Assembly: GCA_001414485.1 (NCBI GenBank)
Contig: LLEY01000139.1
Span: 62,001-126,000, forward strand
Length of the DNA: 64,000 nucleotides
Source of the DNA: Calycina herbarum
Lineage: Eukaryota; Ascomycota; Leotiomycetes; Helotiales; Pezizellaceae
Direction: 5' to 3'
Under the pieces are notes generated by a model. That model saw only the letters and a list, made by a program, of their open reading frames with translations. It was not told the DNA's origin and did no database searches. Positions 31,447 to 44,437 of this stretch are shown one piece after another. The stretch's first letter is position 1. Every line of letters starts with the position of its first letter. A program made the position numbers and the translations under genes.

Positions 31447-33664
31447 ATGCCGAAAAAGAAGGAGAAGCCAGATCCTCCCCTTGCCCGGATATGGAAACCA
31501 TCAGGAGAACACGACCTCAATGATGGCCTCGTCGCCGCTCGCATGATCCCAGCTGGCACGCGAATCATCCTCGAACAACCCGTTTTGATATGCAAAGCCA
31601 GCCTCTTGACCGAGGAACAGACGCAAGACCTGGAGAACGACCTCGCCGAGGAGTTTGATGAGTTGCCTGATGATGTTAAAGCACATTTGAACGCTTTACC
31701 CAATAATCACAGTGTCAAAAATGCGGGAAATCGTACCTGGATTGATACACCTTACAGGTAAGCTTGACTAGCCCCTACTCGACGCGCAAAGAAGACAATA
31801 TACTGATGGGAGATACAGTGGAGTCATCAAGTCCAACGCCATCCCCCTCTCTCCAGATCCTTCGAGCGAAAAATCAGATTGCATCGGTCTCTTCCCCATC
31901 TATCTCTGCAAAGTGAATCACTCCTGTCGCCCCAACGCCATGCAGACCTACAACCCCAAACTCAACGCCTGTGCCCTCCACGCCATTGAAGATATCCCGC
32001 CCGGCAAGCATATCACCATCTCCTACGTCCCAGAATGCAAAATCGATAGATTGCATCTCTGGAAATATTACATGATGAACTGTTATTGTCCTCGGTGCCG
32101 AGTCTTTCACAGAGACGACGAATACGATATCCAAGCCGTGATCGAAAGTAACGAAAACCGCAAGATCATCACGAGAAAGCTCAAAAAGTTTGTCAATTCT
32201 GCCGTTAATGCCGAAGATCTTGATGATGAAGCACTTGGAGCTGCCTTTAAGTCTGGAAAACAACTTTGGGAGTTAATGGCAAGAACAGAGAACATTTCAG
32301 ACTATCGTCTTGGTCAATTATACTTCAGCATGTTTCTTCTCGCCATCGCAGATAAGGACTCTCCTGTTGGAGCGGTAGATATCTTCGCCGCATTGGCTTG
32401 GGATGCATATCGCACATGTGAAGGAACTGATTCCCCAAAAATCATCGAGATCATGAAGATTATGCAAAAGAAGGTTATACAAGCTCCTCGAGATGGCCCT
32501 CGAATGACAATTGCGGAATGGCACCAACAGATCAATAACAGTTTGGTAGATTTGGTACAGAAACAAAATGAGCATGGACACGATTTTGTAATGGACAGTC
32601 TGTATCGACAAGAGATATGGCCAGAGGATGACCCCTTTTCAATGGATTCCGATAGCGATTCCGATGACGAGAATGATGATGGAGAGCTATCACTGCCAGC
32701 TGGAATGCTCGCAGCTGATGAAAATTATTTTACGAAAGATGTCGACTCCCAAGCAGGCGATACAGACGAGGAAGACGAGGATGACGAGGACGACGAAGAT
32801 AAGCCCCCAGCAAGCAAACGAGCAAAGAGGAACAGCAGCCCCAAGCTCAAGGACTTTGTGGTTTCAGACGATGAAAGTGACTCCGAATCCGAATGGGGAA
32901 GCCGTGACGAAGAATTCCTTGCAGCTCTTAGTGAGAAAAAGAAGAAGAAAATGAAGAAGGCGGCCAAAAAGGCAGGGACACCATCGCGGGGAAGAGGCAG
33001 AGGCAGAGGCAGAGGCAGGGGAAGGGGCAGAGGAACACCTGGAATGGGTAGAGGAACACCTGGAAGAGGCAGAGGCACACCTAGGGGACAGGGCCGAGGC
33101 CGTGGAAGAGGCAGAGGTACAGTGAGAGTAGGAGTACAAGCCCGACAGAGCGAAGATCCAGATGTCCTTCTTGCTTCCAATGGTGATAATAGTGTGTACT
33201 CTGATGGCGACGATGAGCAGCATGAGGCTACCCCTAGTGACATCGAGGCAATGAATATTGATGAGCAAAACGAGGATACCCAGGCCAAAATGGACGACGG
33301 AGACGAAAATCAGCATGAAAATTCCTTCGAGGCAGAAGAAAATAACGATGAGCATGCCACTTCACCACCAGCAAGCACCGGAAACAGAGATGAAGGAGAT
33401 GAAGGAGATGAAGAGCGTGAGCCGGCTGAAGACTCCAAGAGCGATGACTTCTATGATGCCGAGGACACCGGATACGAGGATCCTGATATACCTGACATGG
33501 TGATTGATGACGTTGAATTTGATGAGGCCGAAAATGCTGAGGAGGCGATTGCTGCTGAGGAAACAATTGTTGCTGAAGCCATTGTTGCCGAAGAGGTTGT
33601 GGTTGTTGAGGCTGAGAATACGGAGAATGAAAAGGCTACTGAAGCCGATGAGAATTCTAGTTAG
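31447..33664 (+). CDS. SET-domain protein with RG-rich and acidic C-terminal tail (718 aa)
   Basis: Exons are 31447-31757 and 31819-33664, with a 61-nt intron in phase 2. Residues 1-200 form the SET domain: GLVAARMIPAGTRIILEQP at the start, NHSCRPNA at 137-144, ITISYVP, then the post-SET cysteines CYCPRC at 192-197. The layout is that of SMYD/SET-like lysine methyltransferases without a MYND finger. After a helical region (about 200-390), the tail is strongly biased. It has acidic runs (DTDEEDEDDEDDEDK), a lysine patch (EKKKKKMKKAAKKAG), a run of RG repeats at about 493-540 that suggests RNA or DNA binding, and a final acidic stretch with Val/Ala/Glu repeats. The stretch at 32990-33120 is repetitive at DNA level. 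The substrate (histone or other) is unknown. Confidence 0.88.
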
Positions 33665-34613
33665 AACTTGGATGCCGCTTAGAGCTTGGATTAGCATTTG
33701 TAGTAGTTGACACTACCACTGCCTACCAGACAACCCGCAATAAATTGATTTATCCCACGAGGACCTGCTTCTCGAACCATCATTAAAGAAGTTTATTCGA
33801 TGAAGTTAATTAATAAAATTATGCCGCTTGTTTAGAACAACCTCGTATCTAAGGACTTGAATTGACATGCCGGCAAGAGCACTCGTAGAGAGGGGTTATT
33901 CTAGGTTTCTAGTAAAAGTTAACCAAACAAACTATCCTCAGACGAGATAATCGTTCCCATTACCCTAGATTTCCCGAAAATTTTGTTCCAATTACCCTAC
34001 TCGTTTCGCTCCTAACCTTTTCGCACAATTTCCCTTATTCTCCTAAACCGAGTCGTATAACCCTTCTCGTTATCCGACTTCTCTCGAACAATGGGCTCCG
34101 ATTAACCAGTTCCCTTCGAACAATGATTTCAATTCTCCCAAACTCGCATCTCGGAGAATTGAGTAGATTGTCAACGGCTTCAAGAAAAGGGGCTGTCGCT
34201 AAGTCCCGCCAAGGCACCCCACCAATCAGTCACAGAACCAAATCAACACAATACAATCCATCACGATCCCCTAGTCTAACAACCATTCACAATCAACGAA
34301 TATATTCCACTGAAATATTCAAAGCAACTACTCTACCCTCCACAAACAACAACAAAATCCACCAAATGACCCCCCATCAGACGCCCTCGTAGAAAATAAA
34401 AATTTAAAAGAGATGCAGCGTTTGAAAAAAGACAAGGGATTCCCTCTACAGCGTACAATACAAGCAGGATTACACATCTCCAAATCAACAAGATGCACAC
34501 CTAATTTCATCACTGAAAAATCACCAGCTCAGTAAGTAGAAGAACGCCACCCACCCAATGCCCATCCATACCCTTCATTCCGTACGAAGAAAAATCTCAT
34601 TATCTCCAACACA
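33665..34613. other. Convergent 3' spacer between the SET and TOR genes
   Basis: Two genes end towards each other here. The short frames at 34035-34513 show no coding pattern. I see nothing else. Confidence 0.5.
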
Positions 34614-37600
34614 CTACCAGAAACTGCACCAACCAATATAATGCTGGCAAAGATTCTCAAACTTTGTCGCCTCAACCAACAACTTATCGACCTGATCAAT
34701 ATAAGTCAACTCATCCTCAGGCTTGAAGTCTCTCCCGATCAGCTTCTCCTTGACTCTATTGAGTACCTGCATCGCTCTCTCGTTCTGGGTTTCCTGCATC
34801 TCGCCATCCATAACTGGTCCTTGGACAGTAGAATTTGTTCTAGCACGTGGTCGAGATGACGGTGGCCCACCTACACCTGGGACAGCGTTGGGGTCTTGAG
34901 CCATGAGAGCTGTTGGTGGGATGTCGGCGTCCATTATTGAGGGTCGACGATCGCCCATTATGGAGTCTCGTCGCTCGGAACGGAAGTTTGGACCTGCTGG
35001 TGAGGTGTCACCGGTGAGGCGCCAATTGAGGAGAGGATCGTGAATGAACTGTATCATGTTAGTAAAAGATAATCACCGGTGGGAAGGAGATACTTACGGC
35101 TTCGAGCACTGCCATCAGTGACTCCTTGTTGTCGCGTAGAACACGCATGACGTTCTCGCAGGTGATTCTAAAGCTTCCTTCGATGTTCCCGACCTCCATT
35201 GCGTAGGTCAACATTCTCGTCAAACGGAACGGCACTCGTTCGGGGTATTTTTCACGATGCATAGCAACTTCGAAACAATCACCAAAATCGATGTGAATGA
35301 TCTTTCCAGTAATTCTGTCAAGCATCAAATTCGAAGGATGTCGATCACCGAGACCAAGGATGTATCCGACCATAGACATCACACCCAATGACCGGGTGTA
35401 GTTTGTTCGTCGCTCAAGCCATGACTCGGAGCTCTTGCTCTTCAGCCAGAGGACTCGGTAAAGATCTTGACCGGTGGTATTGTCTAATGCGTAACCGAAC
35501 ACTTCGACCTTCTGCATAAGCGTCAAGTTATCGTAGTCTGGTGCCATCTGGAGCATGATACGATGCTCAATATTAAGCAAGATCTTGCGACTCTCTCTGT
35601 ACTCCCTAATCAAGACATGCAGGGTATCACTGTTTGGAACCCATCCCAAAAGGCCTGAGCTCTGCGACAATGGAATAGCTGGGTATCTCTGGATGTTCAA
35701 GTGACGCTTGTAAGACTCGGAATCGCCATGGAGAAGAGTATTGCAAAGACCGAACAGTTGCATAACACGCTCGTCCTGGCGAATATCTTCATGACCCTTA
35801 AGAACGAAAGCATATGTCCTGCCATCACTCCCATTGAGACTAAGCTTTCTTGGTCTTTGCTTCGACGAAATGACACTGAAATTAGTCTCGAAGTTGAGAA
35901 TGCGGACAATTGTCTTGCCACTCTGGTAGGTACCAGGTACGGCAAGGTCCAAATCGCGGGCATCCAGTAACTTGGGCGACACGTATGCAAGCTCTAGGTT
36001 GTTGAGTTGTGGTAATTGTCGAGCGATTCTTCGGAAGACTTGGTAATAAAGATCCCACGCTGAGTTGATCTCTCCAATGTCTCCAGATTGTCTGTATGCA
36101 TAACACCACTCACGAGCCTCTTGAAGATCGCGTCCAAAAGTTTGAGCAAAAGACACCTCGCGAAGTGTTTCGGGACCTTGGTCAAGCATGTCGTGCAACG
36201 GTGCAAGTGTGGCAAACATGCCTTCGATATTGCGATCACCGAAGTAAAGTCTAGAAGCTTCTTCGAGGCCTTCATGCCAGAGTTCATGCCACAAAACAGC
36301 AACACGAATGAGTTCGTGACTCACTACATCAGCTTGCTCAACAAGTCTTGCACTATGCTGTCTCATACTGTCCATGATTTGAACAGCAGATCTTGAACGA
36401 CGGGTGTTGGGAGCGGACTTCATAGCGACGGTCAAAGGATAGACAAGGGCCTGGGGATGAGCTCGGCCAACATCAGAAAGTAGGTTATGGATCGATTGTC
36501 GAACACGAGAATTTGGTTGGTTGATTCTGGCAATCAATTGAGGAATGACTTCTAGCCATGTGTCGACGCTCACCGAAGCAAATCCCTCAGTCACTGCTGT
36601 ATTGACCTCTGGATTTCCACCATGAGCAAACCACAGAGTCAGAAGTCTGAGAGTATCTTGCAAAGAGCTTCCTTGTGACAGCGCAATTGACTTGAAGAAG
36701 CCACGAACAGCAGGGACGACGTGGTTGACAAGTACTTCTGGAGGAACCACAACATCACGGCTGCGGTCAGTTGTTTGCGCGTTGATGGCCTGGACGATCT
36801 CAAAGTTCGCCAGAGCCCAGGCATGCCAAGCTTTGTACCAATTAGGATTGAAATGAGTTGCAGCTCGGTAAGAGGATAAAACGTCTTCAACATGATCATG
36901 CTGCCAATCACCTCGTTTTTGAGCGACCTGCCACTCACCCTGCTTGAGGAAACATCTGGCAAGAAGCTTGGTGTGGTCAGCCATCGTCTTAGCGTTTAGC
37001 GTAGGATTGTTGGCTGCCGGAGCATGTGGATTGACATAACCATTTCCATTGATATGGGGGTCTCCATTTATGCTTCCTTGCTGGGTCATTTGGGCGGCTT
37101 CCAGGCGGTCGGCCATCTCACCAGTCAATACTTTCAGTCCATCCAAAGCTGGGTTTCGCTTCCCTGCAGACCATTGGAACTTGAGAACAGCATACTGCAC
37201 ATGTGGTGGGACATTCTTGATACGTCGCTGGCCATTTTGTCGTGGAGATTCATCGGTCCAAGGTAACATCGCATCCAAACTGTCCTCGGTTCCAATCAAG
37301 CTCTTCAGAGATCTCTCTGCCAAACCCATTCTTCCAGAGTTTCTGCAAAGATTTGCAAACTTGATCTCCATCTGCATATTCTCCTTTGGCGAAATGACCA
37401 GTGCGCGTAACTTCAACATTCTCTGCCAAACTTCAACGTTCCGTTGACAGCCAAGGAGACGCTTCTCCCAAGTATGTCGCATGGTCTCTTGCTTGATTGG
37501 ATTATTGTTACTTTGTTTATAAGTAATGAGCTCCTCGAGTTCTGCCAACATCTGTACACGAACAACGACGGTGTATGCTCGATTGTAAGACTCGCTGACA

Positions 37601-40600
37601 AGAGCACTTAGCTCTGGGTCAAGACCTTCTCGCGCCTTCTGTACGTATAACGCAGCTTCTCGGAATTGGTTCCGATGCAAAGCCAGAATGGCACCGAAGA
37701 ATGATCTATCCGGGGTATTTGCCTTCATAACAGTGAGGTAATCATCCATCAAGTCCCAGTGTCCCAATTGCCAAGCAGCTGTCGTAGCAAGAGGAGCAAC
37801 TCTTCTCTTGATCTCCAATGTTGAAGTATGCCATTTCTCTTGTGCCAATGAGGCAAGTTGATCCCACTCTCCCAGTGCGTGCAAACATCGCATCTTGCCC
37901 ATAATGACATCAAAAGTATCTGCATGGTCGGGAAATTCTTGCTCGCGCTTTTTGTAGAACTCAAGAGCCTCCTCCCATCGCTCAAGCTTTTCGAACCAGG
38001 TTTCGCGCAAGGTTATGCCATCCTTAAAAGACTGGGCTTTGCGCAAAATACCGATAGCAGCGTCATATTGTTGCAACTGGTTGTTGATCTGGATGAGTGC
38101 TTCGACGGCACCGCTGGATTGGTCTTGGATAAATTCCAGCTCTTTGTAATGTAGTGCCTTAGCCCATGCATGACATCTGCCAGCTTCACGTCCCAAAACG
38201 CGGATATCGATTGGTAGAGCCTTATCATCATGTTCCATAAATTCTGCAAGATTCAAAAGCACGCCGAGAAGGTCTGGGGTGACATGCGGGGATCGAATTG
38301 CAGTTTCAATATTCTGGATTAAATCATCCTAAGCAAAGTCAGTAGTTGTCAAAAGGCAAGTCAATTTTTAAGGGTACTTACTTGATATTGCTCAAAAAGA
38401 TCACTCCAACATGACACAAATGCAGAATTGAACAACTCCCGCGCAAGAGGCGGATACACACTAGCAAGGGAAGCACACGCTCTAAGCGCATGGTTTGGAG
38501 ATTCTGTCAGGACAGTCAAACTGAACCTTCTCATCCACTCCTGCCAATCTTCCTTGGTCGACTTTCCAGTAGCGTCCCATGCGGCCTTGAGATGCACTGG
38601 ATTGGAGTCGAGTTTCTTGTTTGAAGGGTCCTGAGCATTGTCATCGTTCTGGTACCGATATCGGTCATCCGCGTTCAGGTCTTGCGGCAGGACTTCTCCC
38701 TTCTGTAGCTTGCTGACAAGAAGCTCGTAGTTTTGATGTTGGATTTGGTTGATAGTAAGTACCTTGTTGATCGTGCCAACAAAGTGAAGGTAATCCTTCC
38801 CAAGCTGGAAGATCAACGCGCAAAGTGTGTCCAAAGCTGCCACTCTCAATGAGGGATCATTGCCACCTAGAACTCTTGCCAAAGGATGGATGATCTTGGA
38901 GGCATAATCGTTGAGGTTGACCTGCCGAGAAATCTTACCGATAGTCTCTATCGCAGATTTTCGAATGAATGAAGCTTGCTGCGGCTTTTCGAAAACACCA
39001 ACAACGACGGGAATGATTAGGTGCATGTACTCTTCCGCACTGGATCCAAAGATGAGGAAAGCGTGCAGAACACGCTCAGACGGTAGTCTTCTAGTCGAAA
39101 CATCCTTTTCAAGCACCCCTAGCATAAGCGGTAAGAGGCCGGCAAGGTATATCTTGAACTCGCCTTCCAAAGACCGTGAAATTGCTTCAACTAATCCAAG
39201 TATATTAGCTTGCAGGGTGGGTGTAACATTCCAGTATTCTTGCAAGACTGTCACAATCTCGGGTAGGTAGTTTCTGATGTGCTGCTTAACGATAGTGACC
39301 AAAATACTCAAGTTACTAAAGTAGGACTCGAGTCTGGCTGGTGGAGAGCTTCGGATGACGGCCAAGAAAGCAGGAATGATTTTGTTAAGGAAGGGAACAC
39401 ATTCCATGCTGAGCGTTCTGAAAATCTGCATGATTGCCTCCACAACAACGGCGTGGTGCTGCACAAGTGACTGGTCCTTCAGAATCTGCAACAGGGCATT
39501 GATGACCACAGTTGGGAAATACTCTTTAGTCGAAGGTGTGAGACCATCCATCATGAGCGATATGTCGGTCGTTCGGTTCGATTCGAGACGAAGCTGCATT
39601 TCCGGTGATCTTTCTTCAACTTGCTGATGCCTATAAGGATCTAAAGCACCAAGAATACCCATTAGTTTGATGGTTTCATGTCTGAGAGGGCCTCTTTGGG
39701 GTTCGCCGCGGATGATGTTTTGCAGAATCTCAAGCAAAGATGGATAGTCCAAGTAAGGTCTGATGACATATCCAGAATTGCTAGCCAGCTGGCCGAGGGT
39801 TCGCAGAGCTGCCTCTCGCTTGGCCGATGAGCTTTGATCCTGTAGAGCTTCAATGATGATTGGCATCAACTTGTCAATATAAGGAATCATATCCTCCCCG
39901 CCAACCGTGGCCAAATCACCAATTGCCTTGAGAATGGTAGCAGCGACAGCAGGATTAGGATCGCGTGCTTTCGGAAGCAGGACAGCGATCATTGGGTCGA
40001 CATAAGGTTTAATCAGTCTTTGTGAATTTTGCACCAATAGACTGAGCAATTTCGCGCTCTCTTCCTTATTTCTAGCGACATCTGAGAACTCAAGCTCAGT
40101 AAGCATCTGAATGAGAACTTTTCGTAATGAAGGGATGACATATGCTGGGTTAACATGAGTTAAACGACCAATGATTGCAATAGCAACTTCTCGAATAGCG
40201 AAAACTTCATCATTGAGCGCGAAGAATAGTGTCCGGATGTTCTCGGCCTTTGCGAGATGCCGATCAAATCGTTCGTCGAGTGCAGCAAGAACCGTTCTTC
40301 GAATTCCAGGATCGGGATCCGCAACCCCAACCGTGAGCAGCTTTTCGATGACCTCACTAACAACCTGGATCGCATGGTAACTAGTCTGATTGACGATGGG
40401 ATCTCTAACATAGAGTTGACAACAGGTGAGAGCTGCAGCTTCCCGGATATCGGGGTTCTCGTCTTCCACATATTTGATGGCAACATCGCGGACGAACTCA
40501 TTGAGAACATGGCCGGAAAAGTCGAAAGACCCAAGAGTGTTCAATGCAAGCTTGATTTCAGTTTGGCGATGCTCGTAAGCTTGTGGGTCTTTCGAATCCT

Positions 40601-42140
40601 TAGGGACAACCGGAGCCGCAGAGATACTATTTGGTGTTGGAGCTCCAAGGGGTCTGAAAGGCTCCCCGCAAAGTACTTTGCTCAACATATCCAGAAGTCT
40701 CTCTTGTATGGTTGGCTTCACAGGCGGAATGTAAAATGCCATATCGACAAGAGCTTGGGTGAGTTTAGGGGTCAACTCGCAAGCAAATATGGGGTCTAAA
40801 AGTGCCTCCATATATTTGCTTAAAGTTTGTCCCACAGCAACAGCCAGTCTACTGATGCAGTCAAATACAGGGTCAACTGTGCCACTTCGTCTTCTAGAAA
40901 AATATAAGCTTAATTTTTGTTTCAAGATCGCCAAAACTTACGATTTTAGACTCAAGCCTTCCCTAACGTAAATCAAGACACCATCCAAGTATGGTGCAAT
41001 TGCACTCTTCACTGCATTTGCAATATTTCCAATTGCCATGAATGCATCGTTCCGATCTTTGTCTTTCTTAAGCATCCCAGAAAGGAAAACCATAAATTTA
41101 TGCAGGTAGGACCCAGCAAACTCCGTTGGCGAATAATTTGCCAGCTCTGGAATCAACATGACAACAGTCTTCCTGATTTGCGCATCCCTGTGGTCTTTGT
41201 GCCTAAACACAATTTCGCAGATATCTTGGTAATGATCATGCATGAACATCCCTCCCTGATGAAGAAGCTCCTTTATAACAAGCAATGAGCCGTGGATATA
41301 TTCAACTGAACCCTGTCGGACGCCTTGTACCGCTTCATCATAGATTTTCGCCTGCCATGTTGTGCGCATAGTTTGATCTCTCTCCCGTATGATTTGGAAA
41401 CAGGCGCTGATAGCCTCGGCCGAAGTCGTTCGAATGAGATATCGTGGATCTCGTAGTCCAACCCATATTTGATCGAAGATCAAGCCCACGAATCCGTATA
41501 CTAGCGTCGGGGCATTCTTTGCCAACTCTCTCAGGATGAGCACTGCTCCGTATCTCCGTTCCTCTACTCGATCAGATTGTAACCATTCCAACGCCGTCTT
41601 GATCTCAGCTTCAACGAGATCTGATATAATGGCTCCTCCAGGTCGGCATATTTTCCCAAGAGCCAATGCAGCCGGTTGCATAAGCACAAGGTCCTTCCCT
41701 CTCAAGACTGTTCGAAGTGATTGCGCAAAACGAGTGGTTTTCTGGGCAGCGTCGACGCCATCGAAATCGATGAGGGCATCGAGGGCGTGTATGCCACCGA
41801 GTCTATCGATGGGATCGTTCGCATGGGTGATCAGCTGGGTAATCCTCTGGTTTACAACATTATAAAATTCCAAGAAACGCTCTTGTGATAAGTCTGCTGC
41901 CAGCATTATTAGCTGGCTATCGCGTTATGAATAGATATCTTCTGTCTGATCTTGATCTTACCTCTGGATGAAACAACTACCAATTCTCTCAGGTCCTGGG
42001 CGGCTCTCTTCCTCAAATCATCGTTTGTCCTATTTCACCTTTGTGAGCGACTGTAAATGCCGCATGTGTGAAGATGACCATTACCTAGAGCGCAACTCGC
42101 TCACAATCCGATTTAGGGCGTCATGCGCAGTTTGCGACAT
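34614..42140 (-). CDS. tor: TOR serine/threonine kinase (2418 aa)
   Basis: Six exons, all in register: 42140-42085, 42029-41962, 41896-40942, 40893-38382, 38328-35098 and 35048-34614. The N-terminal half is HEAT repeats (for example [20 protein letters not shown]). The FAT region follows. The FRB segment ([18 protein letters not shown], roughly within residues 1860-1960) keeps the Ser that contacts FKBP-rapamycin, so the kinase should be rapamycin sensitive. The kinase core shows [17 protein letters not shown], the catalytic loop GDRHPSN at 2191-2197 and DFG at 2211-2213. The end GWCSFW is the FATC terminus. Length fits the family. TOR in TORC1/TORC2 couples nutrients to growth, translation and autophagy. 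The first three exons are tiny and would be easy to miss. It appears to be the only TOR gene in the window and shows no damage. Confidence 0.97.
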
Positions 42141-42427
42141 CTTGCGTCAAAGGGTTGGCCAACTTTCGCTCTGGCTCTACTGACCAAACCTCATATTCAT
42201 CCATAAATGCGCCGCAGGCGTAGTGATTGTAGAAAAGTATTTTGGTGTTGTATGTTCAAGGCTGGGAGTCTCATCTGCAACACTGGGCTGGCGGGAGGTG
42301 AATAGCTGAACCGAAATAGCGCTAGTGCGATAGGCTTTCTTATCGGCTCCCTCAGGCTCACCTCAAGTATCAACAACTTCCTCTCCAAGGCACAACCAAT
42401 AAACATTACTTTCAACAGCACGCAACC
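42141..42427. promoter_or_regulatory. 287-bp bidirectional promoter between TOR and RTF2
   Basis: TOR and RTF2 start codons are only 287 bp apart and face away from each other, so both core promoters and leaders must fit here. The region is not strikingly AT- or GC-rich, and I see no named site. Confidence 0.6.
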
Positions 42428-43378
42428 ATGGGCAACGATGGAGGTAGTATCCCAACTCGACGAGAGCTCGTCAAAAACGCAGCTCGAGCATTAAACAACA
42501 CAGAAGTAAAAGCCAACCTCGAAGAAAAACTCGGGCACGCCTGGTCCTACTGCCCTCTCTCGAACCGACCCCTCGCCATACCCATTGTTTCGGACAGCGC
42601 AGGAATGCTCTACAACAAAGATGCCATACTCGAACAACTCCTGCCAAAGGACCCAGATACCCCCGCCTCCGTCATCAAAGAGAAAGATAATGTTTTACAA
42701 GGGCGAGTGAAGGGACTACGGGATATTGTCGAGGTCAAGTTCACCATTTCGAAAGAGGATAAGGAGGAGAGGAAGATTTGTCCGATTACTAGTAAAGAGT
42801 TGGGCCCGAAGACGAAGTCTGTGTACCTTGTGCCATGTGGCCATGCTTTTTCAGAAGTTGCGATACGGGAGGTGGCGGGGGAAACTTGCGTGGAGTGCAA
42901 TGAGGCTTATAGGCCTGAAGATGTCATATTTATCTTGCCAGTTGCGAAGGAAGACATCTCGAAATTGACAGCTAGGGCGAGTAAGCTGAAAGAAGCCGGG
43001 CTCACACATTCCCTGAAGAAGGCACCCGGATCGAAGAAGAGGAAGAAGAATGCTGAAGCCGAAGCTACATCCACAACCACGAACGACCCTTCGAGCGTCC
43101 CAAAAGCGAAGTCAAAACTTATCGAGAATGCGACGACTGGCTCGAGGAGCGGAACGGGTACGCCTACTTCCAATGGGCCATCAAATGGAATCAAGAACGC
43201 AGCAACCGCTTCGTTGACAGCCAAAGTACTCGATGAGCAAGAAGAACGCAACAAACGACGAAAGCTCGGGTTAAATGACAATTTGAAATCCCTGTTTTCA
43301 AGTGGAGGTTACAGTGCGCAAACACACAAGAGCGGAGATTTCATGACGAGAGGTTTCTCGATACCAAAAAAGAAGTAG
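42428..43378 (+). CDS. rtf2: Replication termination factor 2 (Rtf2), 316 aa
   Basis: Single exon. The N-terminus MGNDGGSIPTRRELVK followed by WSYCPLSNRPLAIPIVSD and LYNKDAILEQLL is the Rtf2 hallmark. At about residues 119-172 a RING-like C2HC2 finger is visible (CPITSKELGP, then VPCGHAFSEVAIRE, then CVECNEAYRPEDVIFI). The last 120 residues are Lys/Ser/Thr-rich and disordered, with a basic KKRKK stretch that may be a nuclear signal, and end in KKK. In fission yeast, Rtf2 stabilises stalled forks at the RTS1 barrier, and human RTF2 is removed from stalled forks by the proteasome. It shares a short promoter with TOR. Confidence 0.95.
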   Translation: MGNDGGSIPTRRELVKNAARALNNTEVKANLEEKLGHAWSYCPLSNRPLAIPIVSDSAGMLYNKDAILEQLLPKDPDTPASVIKEKDNVLQGRVKGLRDIVEVKFTISKEDKEERKICPITSKELGPKTKSVYLVPCGHAFSEVAIREVAGETCVECNEAYRPEDVIFILPVAKEDISKLTARASKLKEAGLTHSLKKAPGSKKRKKNAEAEATSTTTNDPSSVPKAKSKLIENATTGSRSGTGTPTSNGPSNGIKNAATASLTAKVLDEQEERNKRRKLGLNDNLKSLFSSGGYSAQTHKSGDFMTRGFSIPKKK

Positions 43379-44437
43379 AACGAGGGTTCAGGACCAGGGT
43401 ACGATATTTGGAATGAAGACAGGAGGGTGGGCATCCAGCGAGGCGTTCAGGTGTAGTTCAGAATTCAAGATACCATTTCCTACCTACTTGACAAAATTCC
43501 GAAGTATTAGCTACTCTGTGTTCTTCCGTGACCGAAGATCAGGCCAGAATGCATGCAGAGCGAGCTAAAGTGACCGGGTTCAAGACACTAAATTTGCGAA
43601 CATCCTCCAGAATTGAAAAGGTGGGCTGCAACATATGTAGTCCTTGTGTGTCTCGGGGTTGTTCTTTCTTCTCGACCACAAACCTCCAGGTCCACTCCAA
43701 GTCGAAGTTGAAGTCGTTCCTTTCCTATCTAATAAACTCGAAGTCGCACTTACCTCGACAATAGCCAGAAGGGAAGGTACGGTGATCTGCCTCTCCCCCT
43801 AATTGCCAGACGGGGAGAGACTCCCCTCGCGGTGATGTTTGCGTCAAGTTTTCACTTTCATTCTCCGAGCCAAAGCCCCAAAGTCACATGAAAAACACGC
43901 AGCATTAATTTTCATGTTTTAAAATATTTTGATTTATCCATTCAGCTAAAACTAAACGGCAGGTAAAGTGTTCGTGGCTCTCAAATTACAAAGGAATACT
44001 CTGCAATACTGACCACCCAATCAATACCCGAAAATATTTAATTAAAAGCCAAATATTCTTTCTCACTCTCTCCTTTCCCTATTTTGTTTCCCTTCCCATG
44101 ATCGCCAAATGTCATAACCATCATCAAATCCAGGAGGAAGGAGAAAAAAAGAGAGAGACTTTCTTTCTTCTGTTTTGGTGAACCCACGCAAATGCCCCTT
44201 CAGGATATGTAAAAAAGCCAGAAATCAAAAAGCATCGCTTCCAGATCCCCAAATGACTGTGTTATGTAGAGAGAGGCAAGCAAACAAACGCTCTGTTCCA
44301 TTTTTCGAGAAATTAAGAAAAGCCTCGTCATGGGGTAAGGAAAACCGTAATGCTAACGCCAAATGCACCGCCTAAACAAACACGGAAATTTCCCGTCCCA
44401 AACCAATTGCTTTTAATTCCCATTCAAGTCGTAAATT
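43379..44437. other. Convergent 3' spacer
   Basis: This 1-kb spacer lies between the ends of RTF2 and the BTB-like gene. It contains a small hairpin (CTCTCCCC at 43791-43798 with GGGGAGAG at 43812-43819). The short frames at 43528-43764 and 44175-44375 look non-coding. Confidence 0.5.

Noticed and set aside
32725..33566. Long minus-strand frames under the SET gene
   Set aside because: They are antisense to the RG and acidic repeats; biased codons on one strand leave the other open.
43791..43819. 8-bp hairpin CTCTCCCC/GGGGAGAG
   Set aside because: Short, isolated and expected by chance in a 1-kb spacer; no T run to make a terminator.
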